DNA of 64,000 bases from Nocardioides luteus (GCF_014648595.1 NZ_BMRK01000006.1:124001-188000); one strand, 5' to 3'. Shown: positions 25,798-33,915, counted from the stretch's first letter. The notes: a model not told the origin generated them from the letters alone. A program made the numbers and translations.

Positions 25798-26698
25798 CAC
25801 CCACCGGCGCGAGCGGCTCGGCGGTCGCCAGCGCGGACGGGTACGCCTCGGGCCGGCGGTCGCGGAGGTGGAACATCGCCCGGCGCGCGGTCGCCAGGGC
25901 ACCGGGCACGTCCAGCTCGGCCACGGCCATGCCGGCACCGGTGCCGGTGGTGGCCAGGACGTCGCCGCCCGGACCGACCACCTTCGCGTTGGCGACGAAG
26001 CGGAGCTTGCCGAAGGTGCCGTGCTGGTTGGAGGCCAGCCAGACCACCTGGTTCTCGAGCGCCCTGGCGGCGTCGAAGAGGTTGAACCGCTGGGTCCACC
26101 GGTCGTGCTCGATCGACTCGCTGGAGGCGGTGCGCGAGGCCGGCCAGGCGGAGATGCAGGCGATGACCTCGGCCCCGTCGACGGCCAGCGCGCGGGCCCC
26201 CTCGGGGAAGGCCTTGTCGTAGCAGATCAGCGCACCGACCCGGCCCGCCGGAGTGTCGACGCAGCCGAAGCCCTCCCCCGCCTCGTAGTAGAGGTTCTCG
26301 CCGAGCGGCTGGTGCACCTTGCGGTGGGAGCCCAGCACGCCGTCACCGCTGACGATCGCGGCGGTGTTGTAGCGGTCGGTCCCGTCGGACTCGCACAGCC
26401 CGACGACCACCGTCATCTCCCCGGCCAGCTCGGCGACGCGCCTGAGCTCCGGGCCGTCGATGTCCATCACCGGCGGGAGGTCCTCGGGGGTCTCGTCGTG
26501 GGCGCCGTCGCGGCCTGCTCCGAGCACGGAGAGGTAGCCGCCCAAGCACGCCTCCGGGAGGGCGAGCAGGCCGACGCCTGCCCGGCGGGCCTGGTCGATG
26601 AGCGTGCCGATCTGGGCGATGTTCTCGTCGACGTCGCGGCCGAAGCCGGCGCAGACGGCCGCGACGGCGGTGCCGACGGGTGGGCTGGTCGTGGTCAT
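25784..26698 (-). CDS. Nit1C-type nitrilase (Sll0784/Nit6803-like)
   Basis: A 304-residue nitrilase with the intact triad Glu49 (ALPEACLGG), Lys127 (HRKVHQP) and Cys159 (ALICYDKAFPE). It belongs to the branch 1 nitrilases that travel with radical SAM, GNAT, AIR synthase-like and flavoprotein genes. Hydrolyses a nitrile to acid and ammonia; Nit1C nitrilases have been connected with cyanide or simple nitrile use as nitrogen source. Its start overlaps the preceding fusion gene by four bases. Confidence 0.92.
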   Translation of the reverse strand: MTTTSPPVGTAVAAVCAGFGRDVDENIAQIGTLIDQARRAGVGLLALPEACLGGYLSVLGAGRDGAHDETPEDLPPVMDIDGPELRRVAELAGEMTVVVGLCESDGTDRYNTAAIVSGDGVLGSHRKVHQPLGENLYYEAGEGFGCVDTPAGRVGALICYDKAFPEGARALAVDGAEVIACISAWPASRTASSESIEHDRWTQRFNLFDAARALENQVVWLASNQHGTFGKLRFVANAKVVGPGGDVLATTGTGAGMAVAELDVPGALATARRAMFHLRDRRPEAYPSALATAEPLAPVGDGRA

Positions 26699-28113
26699 GT
26701 CGCAGGTCCTAGTCCGGTGACGGTGTGGTCGATGGCGTCGGTGACGGTGCCGTCCGGCCAGCGCAGGCCGACGCCTGCGCCCGGGACGAGCTCGCCGCAG
26801 ACGGCCGAGGAGACGAAGCCGGGCAGCCCCGGCGGCGCTTTGGCACGGCCGGGCTCCTCCGCGGTGAGCATCGCGAAGCCCGGGAAGCAGGTGAGCCAGT
26901 CGGCGGTGGGTGTTCCGGCCGGCGTCGGCACGGCGGCGACGTCGATGATCGCGCGACAGCCGCCGGCCTCGGCCAGCATCCCTGCGGTGCCGACCAGGCC
27001 GGCCATGCTGACGTCCTTGGCCGCCGTCGGCGCCAGCGCGGGCACGACCCCGGACAGCGCGCGCAGCTCGGCCGAGGTGCGGTGCGACGAGGAGTCCCAC
27101 TGCCGGCCGCGGTAGCCGGGCCGCCAGCCCCCGCCCAGGTCGGCGCTGAGACGCAGCAGGTCGCCGGGTGCTCCCCCGCCACCGGGGACCGGTCGTGGGG
27201 TGCGTCCCAGAGCGGTGACGGAGAGCGCGGCCGGGACGCCGAGCTGGGTGTGCCCGCCGAGGACCGGCACGCCCCATGCCTGCGCGGCCTCGGCCAGGCC
27301 GCGTACGACGCGACGGGCGAAGGAGGCGTCCCGGGCGCCGATGGCGTCGAGCAGGCCGACCGGCTCGGCGCCCATCGCGGAGAGGTCGTTGATGTTCACC
27401 AAGACCGAGCACCACCCCGCCCACTCGGGGTCACGCTCGACCATCGAGGGCAGGATCGCGTCGCAGGCGGCGACCAGGTCGCTGCCCGGGACGGGTGCGC
27501 CGTCGTCGCCCCGGAAGCCGGGCGTCGACGCACCCACCAGAGCTCCGACCAGGTCGCCCAGCGGCGACTTGGTGGCCTCGGCCAGCTGCGCGATGCGTAC
27601 GACCGGCCACTCCATCACCACATGGGTCATGTCGTGGAGATGGATCCGCTCGCGCGGGACCCAGCCGAGCCGCCGGAACAGCCGCTCGTTGCGGGCCTGG
27701 ACGGTGGCGTCGAAACGCAGCGCACCGGCATCCTCCGCCGCAGCACACGCAGCCCGGACGAGCGCGGCGCCGACGCCGAGCAGCTGGCGTGCGTCCGGCT
27801 TGACCGCCAGCCTGCTCCCCCGCCACCAGCCCACGTCGCGCATCCCAGGCTGCCCCGGGTGGAGGCGTACCCCGCCCAGGACCTCGCCGTCGTCCGCACG
27901 AGCGAGCAGGACGATGTGCCGCGGGTCGTCGTCCACGTCGTCGAGGTCGGAGCCCGCGAAGAGGCCCTGCTCGGCGACGAAGATCTCTCGCCGCAGAGCG
28001 AGGTACGCCTCGCGATCGGCCGCGCTCTCGGCCCGGACCACGGTGTAGCCCTCCAGGCTCGGCGACCGGCGGGCTGGCCCGGCCAGGATGACGTCGTCGA
28101 GGAGCTCGGTCAT
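26695..28113 (-). CDS. GNAT acetyltransferase-AIR synthase-like fusion (MSMEG_0567 / Sll0786-Sll0787)
   Basis: A 472-residue fusion. Residues about 1-180 form a GNAT domain (RREIFVAEQGLF, LLGVGAALVRAA for acetyl-CoA binding, RLGWVP). Residues about 185-472 resemble PurM/AIR synthase (VLVNINDLSAMGAEPVGLLDAI and GGHTQLGVP, an ATP-binding fold). In cyanobacteria these are two neighbouring genes; in mycobacteria they are one. Suggests acyl transfer and ATP-dependent activation of the same intermediate. ATG with GAGGAG six bases upstream; overlaps the radical SAM stop (ATGA). Confidence 0.9.
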   Translation of the reverse strand: MTELLDDVILAGPARRSPSLEGYTVVRAESAADREAYLALRREIFVAEQGLFAGSDLDDVDDDPRHIVLLARADDGEVLGGVRLHPGQPGMRDVGWWRGSRLAVKPDARQLLGVGAALVRAACAAAEDAGALRFDATVQARNERLFRRLGWVPRERIHLHDMTHVVMEWPVVRIAQLAEATKSPLGDLVGALVGASTPGFRGDDGAPVPGSDLVAACDAILPSMVERDPEWAGWCSVLVNINDLSAMGAEPVGLLDAIGARDASFARRVVRGLAEAAQAWGVPVLGGHTQLGVPAALSVTALGRTPRPVPGGGGAPGDLLRLSADLGGGWRPGYRGRQWDSSSHRTSAELRALSGVVPALAPTAAKDVSMAGLVGTAGMLAEAGGCRAIIDVAAVPTPAGTPTADWLTCFPGFAMLTAEEPGRAKAPPGLPGFVSSAVCGELVPGAGVGLRWPDGTVTDAIDHTVTGLGPAT

Positions 28114-29189
28114 GCCGACTCCTCGCCACAGGCGCCCAGAGCCGAGCAGGCGCCGCACGATGCGCAGCCGGCGGCCTGGTCGGCACCGGCCATCCCGGCC
28201 TGGCGCAGCAGCGCCGCGACCCGGGAGGTGACGCGGTAGACGTCGGCGTGCGGAGGCGCCGGGATGCCGTCGACGTCCTTGGCGAGGGTGCCCGCCAGTG
28301 GCCGGTAGGGCACCACGAACGGATAGACGCCCATGGCGATGAGCTCCTCGCAGCCGGCGACGAGCTCGTCCGGGTCCTCGCCGAGACCGACCAGGATGTA
28401 GGTGGAGACCTGATTCCACCCGAAGACGCGCACGGCCTCGGCCCAGGCGGCCTTGTACTCGCTCAGCGGCACCGAGCCCTTGCCGGGCATCCAGTGCAGC
28501 CGTGCCGCCTCGTCGAGGGACTCGACATGGATGCCGATCGAGCGGGCGCCCGCGTCGTAGAGCTCCTGGATCGAGGCCAGGTCACCCGGCGGCTCGCACT
28601 GCACCTGGATCGGCAGCTCGGGCACCACCTCCCGCACCGCGCGTACGCAGCGGGCCAGATGTGTCGCCCCGCGGTCGCGGCCCCGGGAGGTGCCGGTGGT
28701 CATCACCATCTGGGTGACGCCGTCGAGCTCGACCGCCGCCTTGGCGACCTCGGCGAGCTGCGCGGGCTGCTTGACCGCGACCGTGGAGCCCTGGCTCAGC
28801 GACTCCTCGATCGCGCAGAACCGGCAGCGCTCCTCAACCGCGTAGCGGGCGCAGGTCTGCACGACGGTCGTGGCGAGCACGTTGGCGGAGTGCAGCCGGG
28901 CGATCTTGTCGTAGCCGACCCCGTCGGCGGTCTCCAGGTCGTAGAAGCGGGGCCGGGCGACGGCCTCGACGCCGAGACCGGTGTCGGCGCCGTCGAGGAG
29001 CAGCTTGCCACCGCGTACCGAATAGGGGCTGCGGGGGTTGAGAGGGATGGCCGCGCCGACCCCGTCCAGGAGGACGTGCCCGTCATCGCTCGGCCCCGCA
29101 CCCGAACGGCGGGCGACGGGGGCATCGAGCAGACGGATCCCCTGGATGGCGACGTCGACGCGGGTGCTGGACGAGATCGGCGTGGTCAT
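28110..29189 (-). CDS. MSMEG_0568 family radical SAM protein
   Basis: A 359-residue radical SAM enzyme with an unusual cluster motif: Cys113-x8-Cys122-x2-Cys125 instead of Cx3Cx2C, a feature of the MSMEG_0568 family. The C-terminus carries Cys342, 345, 348 and 354 (CASCGACSALGAC), which could bind an auxiliary iron-sulfur cluster. The GIHVESLDE and YILVGLGE segments fit the partial TIM barrel. It probably makes the key carbon-centred change in the Nit1C product, substrate unknown. Overlaps the downstream gene by four bases. Confidence 0.9.
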   Translation of the reverse strand: MTTPISSSTRVDVAIQGIRLLDAPVARRSGAGPSDDGHVLLDGVGAAIPLNPRSPYSVRGGKLLLDGADTGLGVEAVARPRFYDLETADGVGYDKIARLHSANVLATTVVQTCARYAVEERCRFCAIEESLSQGSTVAVKQPAQLAEVAKAAVELDGVTQMVMTTGTSRGRDRGATHLARCVRAVREVVPELPIQVQCEPPGDLASIQELYDAGARSIGIHVESLDEAARLHWMPGKGSVPLSEYKAAWAEAVRVFGWNQVSTYILVGLGEDPDELVAGCEELIAMGVYPFVVPYRPLAGTLAKDVDGIPAPPHADVYRVTSRVAALLRQAGMAGADQAAGCASCGACSALGACGEESA

Positions 29190-29199
29190 GGCCGGTCCC

Positions 29200-29736
29200 T
29201 CAGAGGTTGTAGGTCGAGTTGATGATGGCGCCCTTGCGGGCGTAGTGGATCAGCGCGTCCTGGACGTCGAGCGGGTGCGAGGGCACCACGCCCTCGATCA
29301 GGTCCTCCTCGCGCAGACCGTGGAGACCCATGCCGAAGCGGCAGCAGAAGACCGTGCCGCCCTCCTTGATGAAGGTCTCGATGGCGCCGTTGGTGTTGAG
29401 CTCACCGGGGAACCCGGCGTCGCCCATGGTCGGGAAGCCGCGCGAGGCCATGCACGCGAGCGTGCCCGGACCGTAGAAGTAGATGGCGGACTCGAAGCCC
29501 TTGCGCAGCGCGCGGGTCGCCTGCAGGACGGCGACGAAGCTGACCGAGGACTCGTGCGGGATGCCGTGCACGAGGGTGAAGTAGGTCTCGCCCTCCTCGG
29601 CCTGGTAGTCGGGGAAGATCTTGGTCGAGCCGTAGATGTTGGTGCCGGGCTGCTGCGAGGGGTGCGGGATCTCGCCGAGGGACTTGGCCATGTTCTCGGC
29701 GATCTGGGCGTCGATGTCAGCGGTGTCAGTGGTCAC
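29200..29736 (-). CDS. MSMEG_0572/Sll0783 family nitrogen starvation response protein
   Basis: A 178-residue protein with the family signature IYGSTKIFPDYQAEEGETYFTL (shown in part), YFYGPGTLACMASRGFP and FCCRFGMGLHGLREEDLI. Conserved Cys pairs and the DsrE-like layout suggest a redox or sulfur-relay fold, but this is not proven. GTG start at 29736 with GGAG seven bases upstream; the longer open frame to 29910 runs into the amidohydrolase gene and lacks a ribosome site. Marker gene of Nit1C clusters; named for induction under nitrogen starvation in cyanobacteria. Confidence 0.87.
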   Translation of the reverse strand: MTTDTADIDAQIAENMAKSLGEIPHPSQQPGTNIYGSTKIFPDYQAEEGETYFTLVHGIPHESSVSFVAVLQATRALRKGFESAIYFYGPGTLACMASRGFPTMGDAGFPGELNTNGAIETFIKEGGTVFCCRFGMGLHGLREEDLIEGVVPSHPLDVQDALIHYARKGAIINSTYNL

Positions 29737-29821
29737 GAGGGTCTCCAGAGGTCGGATGGGCGGTGCGGTGGTGGAGGCGGGTTCGTCGTCGTTGACGAGC
29801 GGCGGCAGCGGGCTGCCGGTC

Positions 29822-30646
29822 TCAGCCGTAGAGGGCTGAGAAGTTGTGGTGGAAGAAGGCGTCGGCGAGCTCGCCGTCGCCGGCGGCGGCCGAGAGCCGG
29901 GCGTGCTCACCGGCGAAGTCGCCCCAGGGGGCGTCGGTGGCGAAGAGGATGCGGTCGTGGCCGACGCCGCGGCGCTCGATCTCCTGCACCAGCCAGGTCG
30001 GCGCGAAGCCGATCGCCCAGCTGGTGTCGGTGTAGACCTGCATCCCGGCCTCGATCCAGTCGAAGAGGCGGCCGCCGAGCAGCTTCATGTGACCGCTCAT
30101 CCCGCCGCCGAGATGCACGAGATGGAGACGTACGTCGCGGGCGTAGCGCTCCACGAGCGTGCCGATCTGGTCGATGTCGGAGGCGGCGCCGGGTGAGGTG
30201 TGCACGTGCACGGTCAGGTCGTGCTCGCGCGCGGTGGCGAAGACCTTGTCGAGCTGCTCGAGACACTCCGGATCGGTGGGGTGGCCGCCCAGCAGGAAGC
30301 TGGTCTTGAGCGCGGCCACCCCGTCCTCGCCGGCGAGGGCGAGCGCGGCGTCGTTCCGGGCGGAGTCGGTCGGCTTCGGGGAGACCCACAGGCCGCACCT
30401 GATCCGGTCGTCGCTCTGCGCCGCCTCGATGGCCAGCTGGTTGAGAGCGAAGGCGGCGTCCGGGTCGGGGACGCCGTAGTTCGGCAGCACCAGCGCGCGC
30501 TCGATGCCGTCGGCGTCGAGGTCGGCGATCAGCTCCTTCACGGTCGCTCGCGCGGTCACGTCGGCGCTGATCGCCGGCCCGCCGTAGAACGGGTACACCG
30601 GCAGCCGGCCGATGTGGCGGTGGGCGTCGCGGAGGGGCTTGGTCAT
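29822..30646 (-). CDS. Amidohydrolase family protein heading the Nit1C operon
   Basis: A 274-residue amidohydrolase_2-type TIM-barrel enzyme. The metal-binding HxH is in DAHRHIG (residues 8-14), a further His pair in TVHVHTSP, and the catalytic Asp in FATDAPWGD near the C-terminus. The family hydrolyses or decarboxylates small carboxylates and amides. It is 85 bases upstream of the MSMEG_0572-like gene on the same strand and directly downstream of a GlnR-like box, so it is probably the first gene of the cluster. Confidence 0.83.
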   Translation of the reverse strand: MTKPLRDAHRHIGRLPVYPFYGGPAISADVTARATVKELIADLDADGIERALVLPNYGVPDPDAAFALNQLAIEAAQSDDRIRCGLWVSPKPTDSARNDAALALAGEDGVAALKTSFLLGGHPTDPECLEQLDKVFATAREHDLTVHVHTSPGAASDIDQIGTLVERYARDVRLHLVHLGGGMSGHMKLLGGRLFDWIEAGMQVYTDTSWAIGFAPTWLVQEIERRGVGHDRILFATDAPWGDFAGEHARLSAAAGDGELADAFFHHNFSALYG

Positions 30647-30669
30647 GGCATCAAGCCTTCGGCCCCGGC

Positions 30670-30685
30670 GTTTCGGAGTGGTTAC
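30670..30685 (-). promoter_or_regulatory. Candidate GlnR box upstream of the Nit1C operon
   Basis: On the minus strand GTAAC-CACTCC-GAAAC is an exact match to the actinobacterial GlnR consensus GTnAC-N6-GAAAC. It lies 24-39 bases upstream of the amidohydrolase ATG. A weaker GTTAC half-site is found on the same strand starting at 30728, 43 bases further upstream. GlnR is the global nitrogen regulator; control of a nitrile-linked cluster by it is sensible. The position close to the start leaves open activation or repression. Confidence 0.5.
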
Positions 30686-30749
30686 CCGTGGAATACGGAG
30701 TGTGCGCCGGTGCGTAAGTTCGAGGTAACGCGGCCCGGCGTCAGTCGCG

Positions 30750-30995
30750 TCAGCCGGTGAGCGCGGCCACCGCGGTGGCGTACATCGTCGACTTGATCTT
30801 CCCGAGGGTGTCGGCGGACTTGCCGGTCAGGGACGCGACGAACGCGGTCGCCCGCTCGATCCCTGCCGGCGCGGACAACAGCACCAGCCGCGGCAGACGC
30901 TCCCCCGCCCGCGGCAACCGTCGGAGCAGCCTGTCCCGGGCGACCAGCTCGCGCCGCGCCACCGGGAGCCGCAGCCGGGTGTCGCTCAGCACCAC
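30750..30995 (-). pseudogene. Chimeric gene remnant: LuxR/MalT-type regulator N-terminus joined to an enoyl-CoA hydratase-like C-terminus
   Basis: An 81-codon frame from a GTG at 30995. Residues about 5-45 (LPVARRELVARDRLLRRLP ... LVLLSAPAG) match the start of large ATP-binding LuxR/MalT regulators just up to the Walker A motif, where SAPAGFGKTT is expected. At about 30860 it changes to ERATAFVASLTGKSADTLGK and KSTMYATAVAALTG, which reads like the C-terminus of an enoyl-CoA hydratase. The best explanation is a deletion that fused two gene ends in frame. No intact parent gene is next to it. Expression or function unlikely. Confidence 0.55.
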
Positions 30996-31069
30996 GTGGG
31001 CAGCGTACGAAGGCGCGCTCGTGCGATGCCGGGTCAGGGAACGACCTCCCGCATCTCGGGGACGGGTGC

Positions 31070-31765
31070 TCAGCGGATCGCGACGAGGACGCCGATCTTG
31101 TCGATGCGGTGCTCCGGGTTGTCGAACTCGTCGGACCAGAAGTTGCCCGCCGCATGGTCCTCGGGCGTCGCACAGGTCGACAGCGTGATCATCGCCTCCG
31201 TCGGCTCCACGCCCGGCCGCCCCGGGACCGGAGCCCGCTGGGCGCGCAGCGACGCCTCGGACCGGAACGACGTCTGCCGGGTGCGGGTGATCCGGTAGAC
31301 GTAGGTGGCCTCCTCGGTACGTACGGTCACGCGATCGTTGCGCTCGAGCTCGGGCAGCCGGAGGAACGCCTGTGTGGACGAGAGCCGGTGTGCGGTCACC
31401 TGGTAGTTGCCGATCCCGCCCGGCCCGGTGCCGCCGCGGGGGCCGTACGGGCTGGCTGCGACCCCGCCGTTCTGGATCTCGGTGCCGGGAGCGTCATCGG
31501 TCCGCCCGCGGTAGGGCACGACCTCCAGGTCGGTCAGGCCGATCCTCGGGATGGAGAGCTCGCCGCGCATCGGCCGACCGTCTGAGGCCAGCGGTGCGCT
31601 CTCGGTGGCTGACGGCGACTGCGACGGCGGCGGCGACTCGGCCACGGCGGGCGGACCTGAGGGTGCGGACGGCGTGCTCCTCACCGAAGGTGTCTCCGCG
31701 CCGCAGCCGCCGAGCGCGAGCGCACCGAGGACCGTGACGACGGCCCGGGATGAGGTGATCTTCAT
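31070..31765 (-). CDS. Lipoprotein class E/F-like sortase
   Basis: A 231-residue exported sortase. The signal peptide ends in a lipobox (ALGGC), followed by a long Pro/Ser/Ala-rich linker (about residues 25-60) and a sortase domain. The catalytic residues are visible: His in VTAHRL, Cys in LSTCATPED and Arg in EHRIDKIG. Sortases of this class in actinobacteria attach LAxTG-like proteins or act as housekeeping enzymes; lipid anchoring instead of a membrane helix is less common. No pilin or sorting-signal protein is nearby. Confidence 0.82.
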   Translation of the reverse strand: MKITSSRAVVTVLGALALGGCGAETPSVRSTPSAPSGPPAVAESPPPSQSPSATESAPLASDGRPMRGELSIPRIGLTDLEVVPYRGRTDDAPGTEIQNGGVAASPYGPRGGTGPGGIGNYQVTAHRLSSTQAFLRLPELERNDRVTVRTEEATYVYRITRTRQTSFRSEASLRAQRAPVPGRPGVEPTEAMITLSTCATPEDHAAGNFWSDEFDNPEHRIDKIGVLVAIR

Positions 31766-31834
31766 GGCGGCGCCTCGGGCGAGCTGACTCGTGAAGATCC
31801 ACGGTACGCCGGCACGGGAAGCCGAGCAGAGTGC

Positions 31835-32908
31835 TCAGGAGAGCCGGTAGAACCGCCAGAACCCGAAGTCTTCGATCGGCAGGACCTCGAACCCGGTGAA
31901 GCCGGCGGCCTCCGCGTACGCCTGGAGCGTCGACGGCCGCATCACCGTCCCGGTGCCCATGCTGGGCGGCGAGGAGAGCCCGTCGGGCAGGCAGACGAAG
32001 AGGCTGAACCCGTACATCATCCGCTCCAGGTCGTCGCCGTTGGGCGCGAACTCGTCGGCCACCGCCTCGTCCATCACCACCATCGAGCCGCCCGGCGTGA
32101 GCGTCCTGCGCACCGCGCCGAGCACCTCGATCGGCCGTGGCATGTCGTGCACGCACTCGAAGGCGAACGCCACGTCGACCGTCCCCTCCTCGATCGTCGC
32201 CGCGTCCTGGCACACGAACCGCACCCGGTCCTCGACCCCCGCCTCCCGCGCGTTGGCCGTCGCCATGTCCACCGACGGCTGGTCGATGTCGATGCCGAGC
32301 ACCGTCGCCGACGGGTACGCCCGGGCGATCGCGATGCTCGACCAGCCCCCGCCGGAGCCGACGTCGAGCACCCGGCACCCCGGTTCGCCGAGCGCCTCGT
32401 GGACCACCGGCACCCCGGCGAGCGCCGGCCCCAGCCGCTTCTCGTACCACGGCCGGTTCGCGTCCGCCTGGGACTGCCGCGCGTCGTCGCCGAGCTCGTC
32501 CCAGCTGACCCCACCACCGTTCCGGTACGACGCGAGCAGCTGCGGCAGCGCCGGCCCCACCGCCCCGAACATCCGGGCGATCGGCGCCAGGTAGGACAGG
32601 CTCGTCGGATCGGTCATCACCTCGGCGGTGCTGTCGGGGATGGCGAACCGTCGCTCATCAGGCGCCCCGTCCTCGTCGACGGTCAGCAGCCCCACCACCG
32701 CCTGCTGCTCCAGCCACTCCCGCGCGTACCTCACCTGGGTGCCGGTACGCCCCGCGAGCTCCGTCGCGCTCCCCGGCCCGTCCGCGGCCAAGGAGCGATA
32801 CCAACCCAGACGGTCCCCGAGGAAGACCGCCATGATCTCCACCGTGCCGAGGATCGAGTCGAACAGCCGCTCGGCGAGCTCGTCGGTCGTCTGCTGGGAT
32901 GCGTCCAT
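31835..32908 (-). CDS. Class I SAM-dependent methyltransferase with N-terminal winged helix
   Basis: A 357-residue protein. Residues about 1-110 resemble the winged-helix/dimerisation region of O-methyltransferase-like enzymes (REWLEQQAVVGLL). The SAM site VLDVGSGGGWSS is near residue 175, and the acidic strand end GIDIDQPSV follows. The C-terminal part contains ECVHDMPRPIEVL and GGSMVVMDE, as in small-molecule methyltransferases. Monocistronic; the substrate cannot be predicted. Confidence 0.8.
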   Translation of the reverse strand: MDASQQTTDELAERLFDSILGTVEIMAVFLGDRLGWYRSLAADGPGSATELAGRTGTQVRYAREWLEQQAVVGLLTVDEDGAPDERRFAIPDSTAEVMTDPTSLSYLAPIARMFGAVGPALPQLLASYRNGGGVSWDELGDDARQSQADANRPWYEKRLGPALAGVPVVHEALGEPGCRVLDVGSGGGWSSIAIARAYPSATVLGIDIDQPSVDMATANAREAGVEDRVRFVCQDAATIEEGTVDVAFAFECVHDMPRPIEVLGAVRRTLTPGGSMVVMDEAVADEFAPNGDDLERMMYGFSLFVCLPDGLSSPPSMGTGTVMRPSTLQAYAEAAGFTGFEVLPIEDFGFWRFYRLS

Positions 32909-33063
32909 GACCCACCTTCACTCCCACCGGCAAGCCCGAACAGACCGGGCCGGGGCGATACTTGGTTTGCGGTACGAGGTCTCGCCGGACCCGTACGATC
33001 AGTCCTTGTTCGACCCGAGCTGACGCGACATGAGCGCGTTCTCGCGGCCTGTCAGGAGGACAT

Positions 33064-33393
33064 GTGCAACGCGGCGAAGTCTGGTGGGTGGCGTTCGACG
33101 AACGGCTCCCGTTCGTGCTGCTGTCGGATGAGGACGAGTCCGGGATCCAGGTGATGCAGGTCGTCGCTCCGGCGGGTGTCGACATTACCGGCCTGGGCGT
33201 CGAAGTGGCAGTGGGCGCCATCGACGGACTCCCCTTCGAAGGCGTGCTTCGGTTCGCGCTCCCCCGTCCGGGTCTCACCCCGTGCACGTGGCTGACCACC
33301 GTCTATCTGGACGACCTCATCGAGCGAGCAGGCGCCCTGTCCCCCGCGAAGCTCAGCGAGGTCGAGGATGCCCTCCGTCTCGTTGCGCGATGA
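33064..33393 (+). CDS. PemK/MazF family protein (solitary toxin-like)
   Basis: A 109-residue protein beginning MQRGEVWWVAFDERLPFVLLS, the standard MazF/PemK opening, with the TWLTTVYLDDLIER and SPAKLSEVEDALR tail seen in actinobacterial members. MazF proteins are ribonucleases paired with an antitoxin, but no short antitoxin gene precedes or follows it. GTG start with AGGAGG upstream. It could be an orphan or a non-toxic relative. Confidence 0.75.
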   Translation: MQRGEVWWVAFDERLPFVLLSDEDESGIQVMQVVAPAGVDITGLGVEVAVGAIDGLPFEGVLRFALPRPGLTPCTWLTTVYLDDLIERAGALSPAKLSEVEDALRLVAR

Positions 33394-33420
33394 AGCGGCG
33401 AGTGACGAGGGACCTGACGG

Positions 33421-33801
33421 TCAGGCAAGGCATGCGGTCATGCGAATCGAGACGAGCAGTCCGGGTATCTCGGCTCCTAGCTTGGCCGCGTAGCGGGTGG
33501 GCGGATCGGCGGGGAACCAGCGGGCGTACTCCTCGTTCATGCCGGCGAAGTCATTCGGGTCGGTGAGCAGGACGCCTACCTCGACGACGTCATCGAGCGT
33601 CCCACCCGCCTCCCGCAGGATGGCCTCGCAGTTCGCCAACGCCTGACGGGTCTGCGCCTGGATGCTGTCACCGACCATCCGACCCGTGCTCGGGTCGACA
33701 CCGGTGGTCCCCGAGATGAACACCTGTGAGCCGGCCTTGACTCCCTGGCTGAAGAGCGGCGAGCTCGGTGCGTTCGATGTCGTGATGACCTGACGTGGCA
33801 T
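33421..33801 (-). CDS. RidA family enamine/imine deaminase
   Basis: A 126-residue YjgF/RidA protein: GSQVFISGTTGVD near residue 25, QTRQALANCEAIL, and the C-terminal PTRYAAKLGAEIPGLLVSIR with the substrate-binding Arg in IRMTA. RidA proteins hydrolyse reactive enamines from PLP enzymes. ATG at 33801 preceded by AGGAGG; the longer frame from 33840 is not needed. Convergent with the MazF-like gene; a short CCTGA-CGG-TCAGG hairpin (33413-33425) covers the two ends. Confidence 0.85.
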   Translation of the reverse strand: MPRQVITTSNAPSSPLFSQGVKAGSQVFISGTTGVDPSTGRMVGDSIQAQTRQALANCEAILREAGGTLDDVVEVGVLLTDPNDFAGMNEEYARWFPADPPTRYAAKLGAEIPGLLVSIRMTACLA

Positions 33802-33915
33802 CTCGAACCTCCTGTTCGGAAGAAGCTGGACGTTTATCATCGGCCGGGCCTCGGCGTGTCGCTGTACGCCAATCTGGGGGAAGTCGCCGGTCTAGGTCGG
33901 GAGCAGAATCAAACT

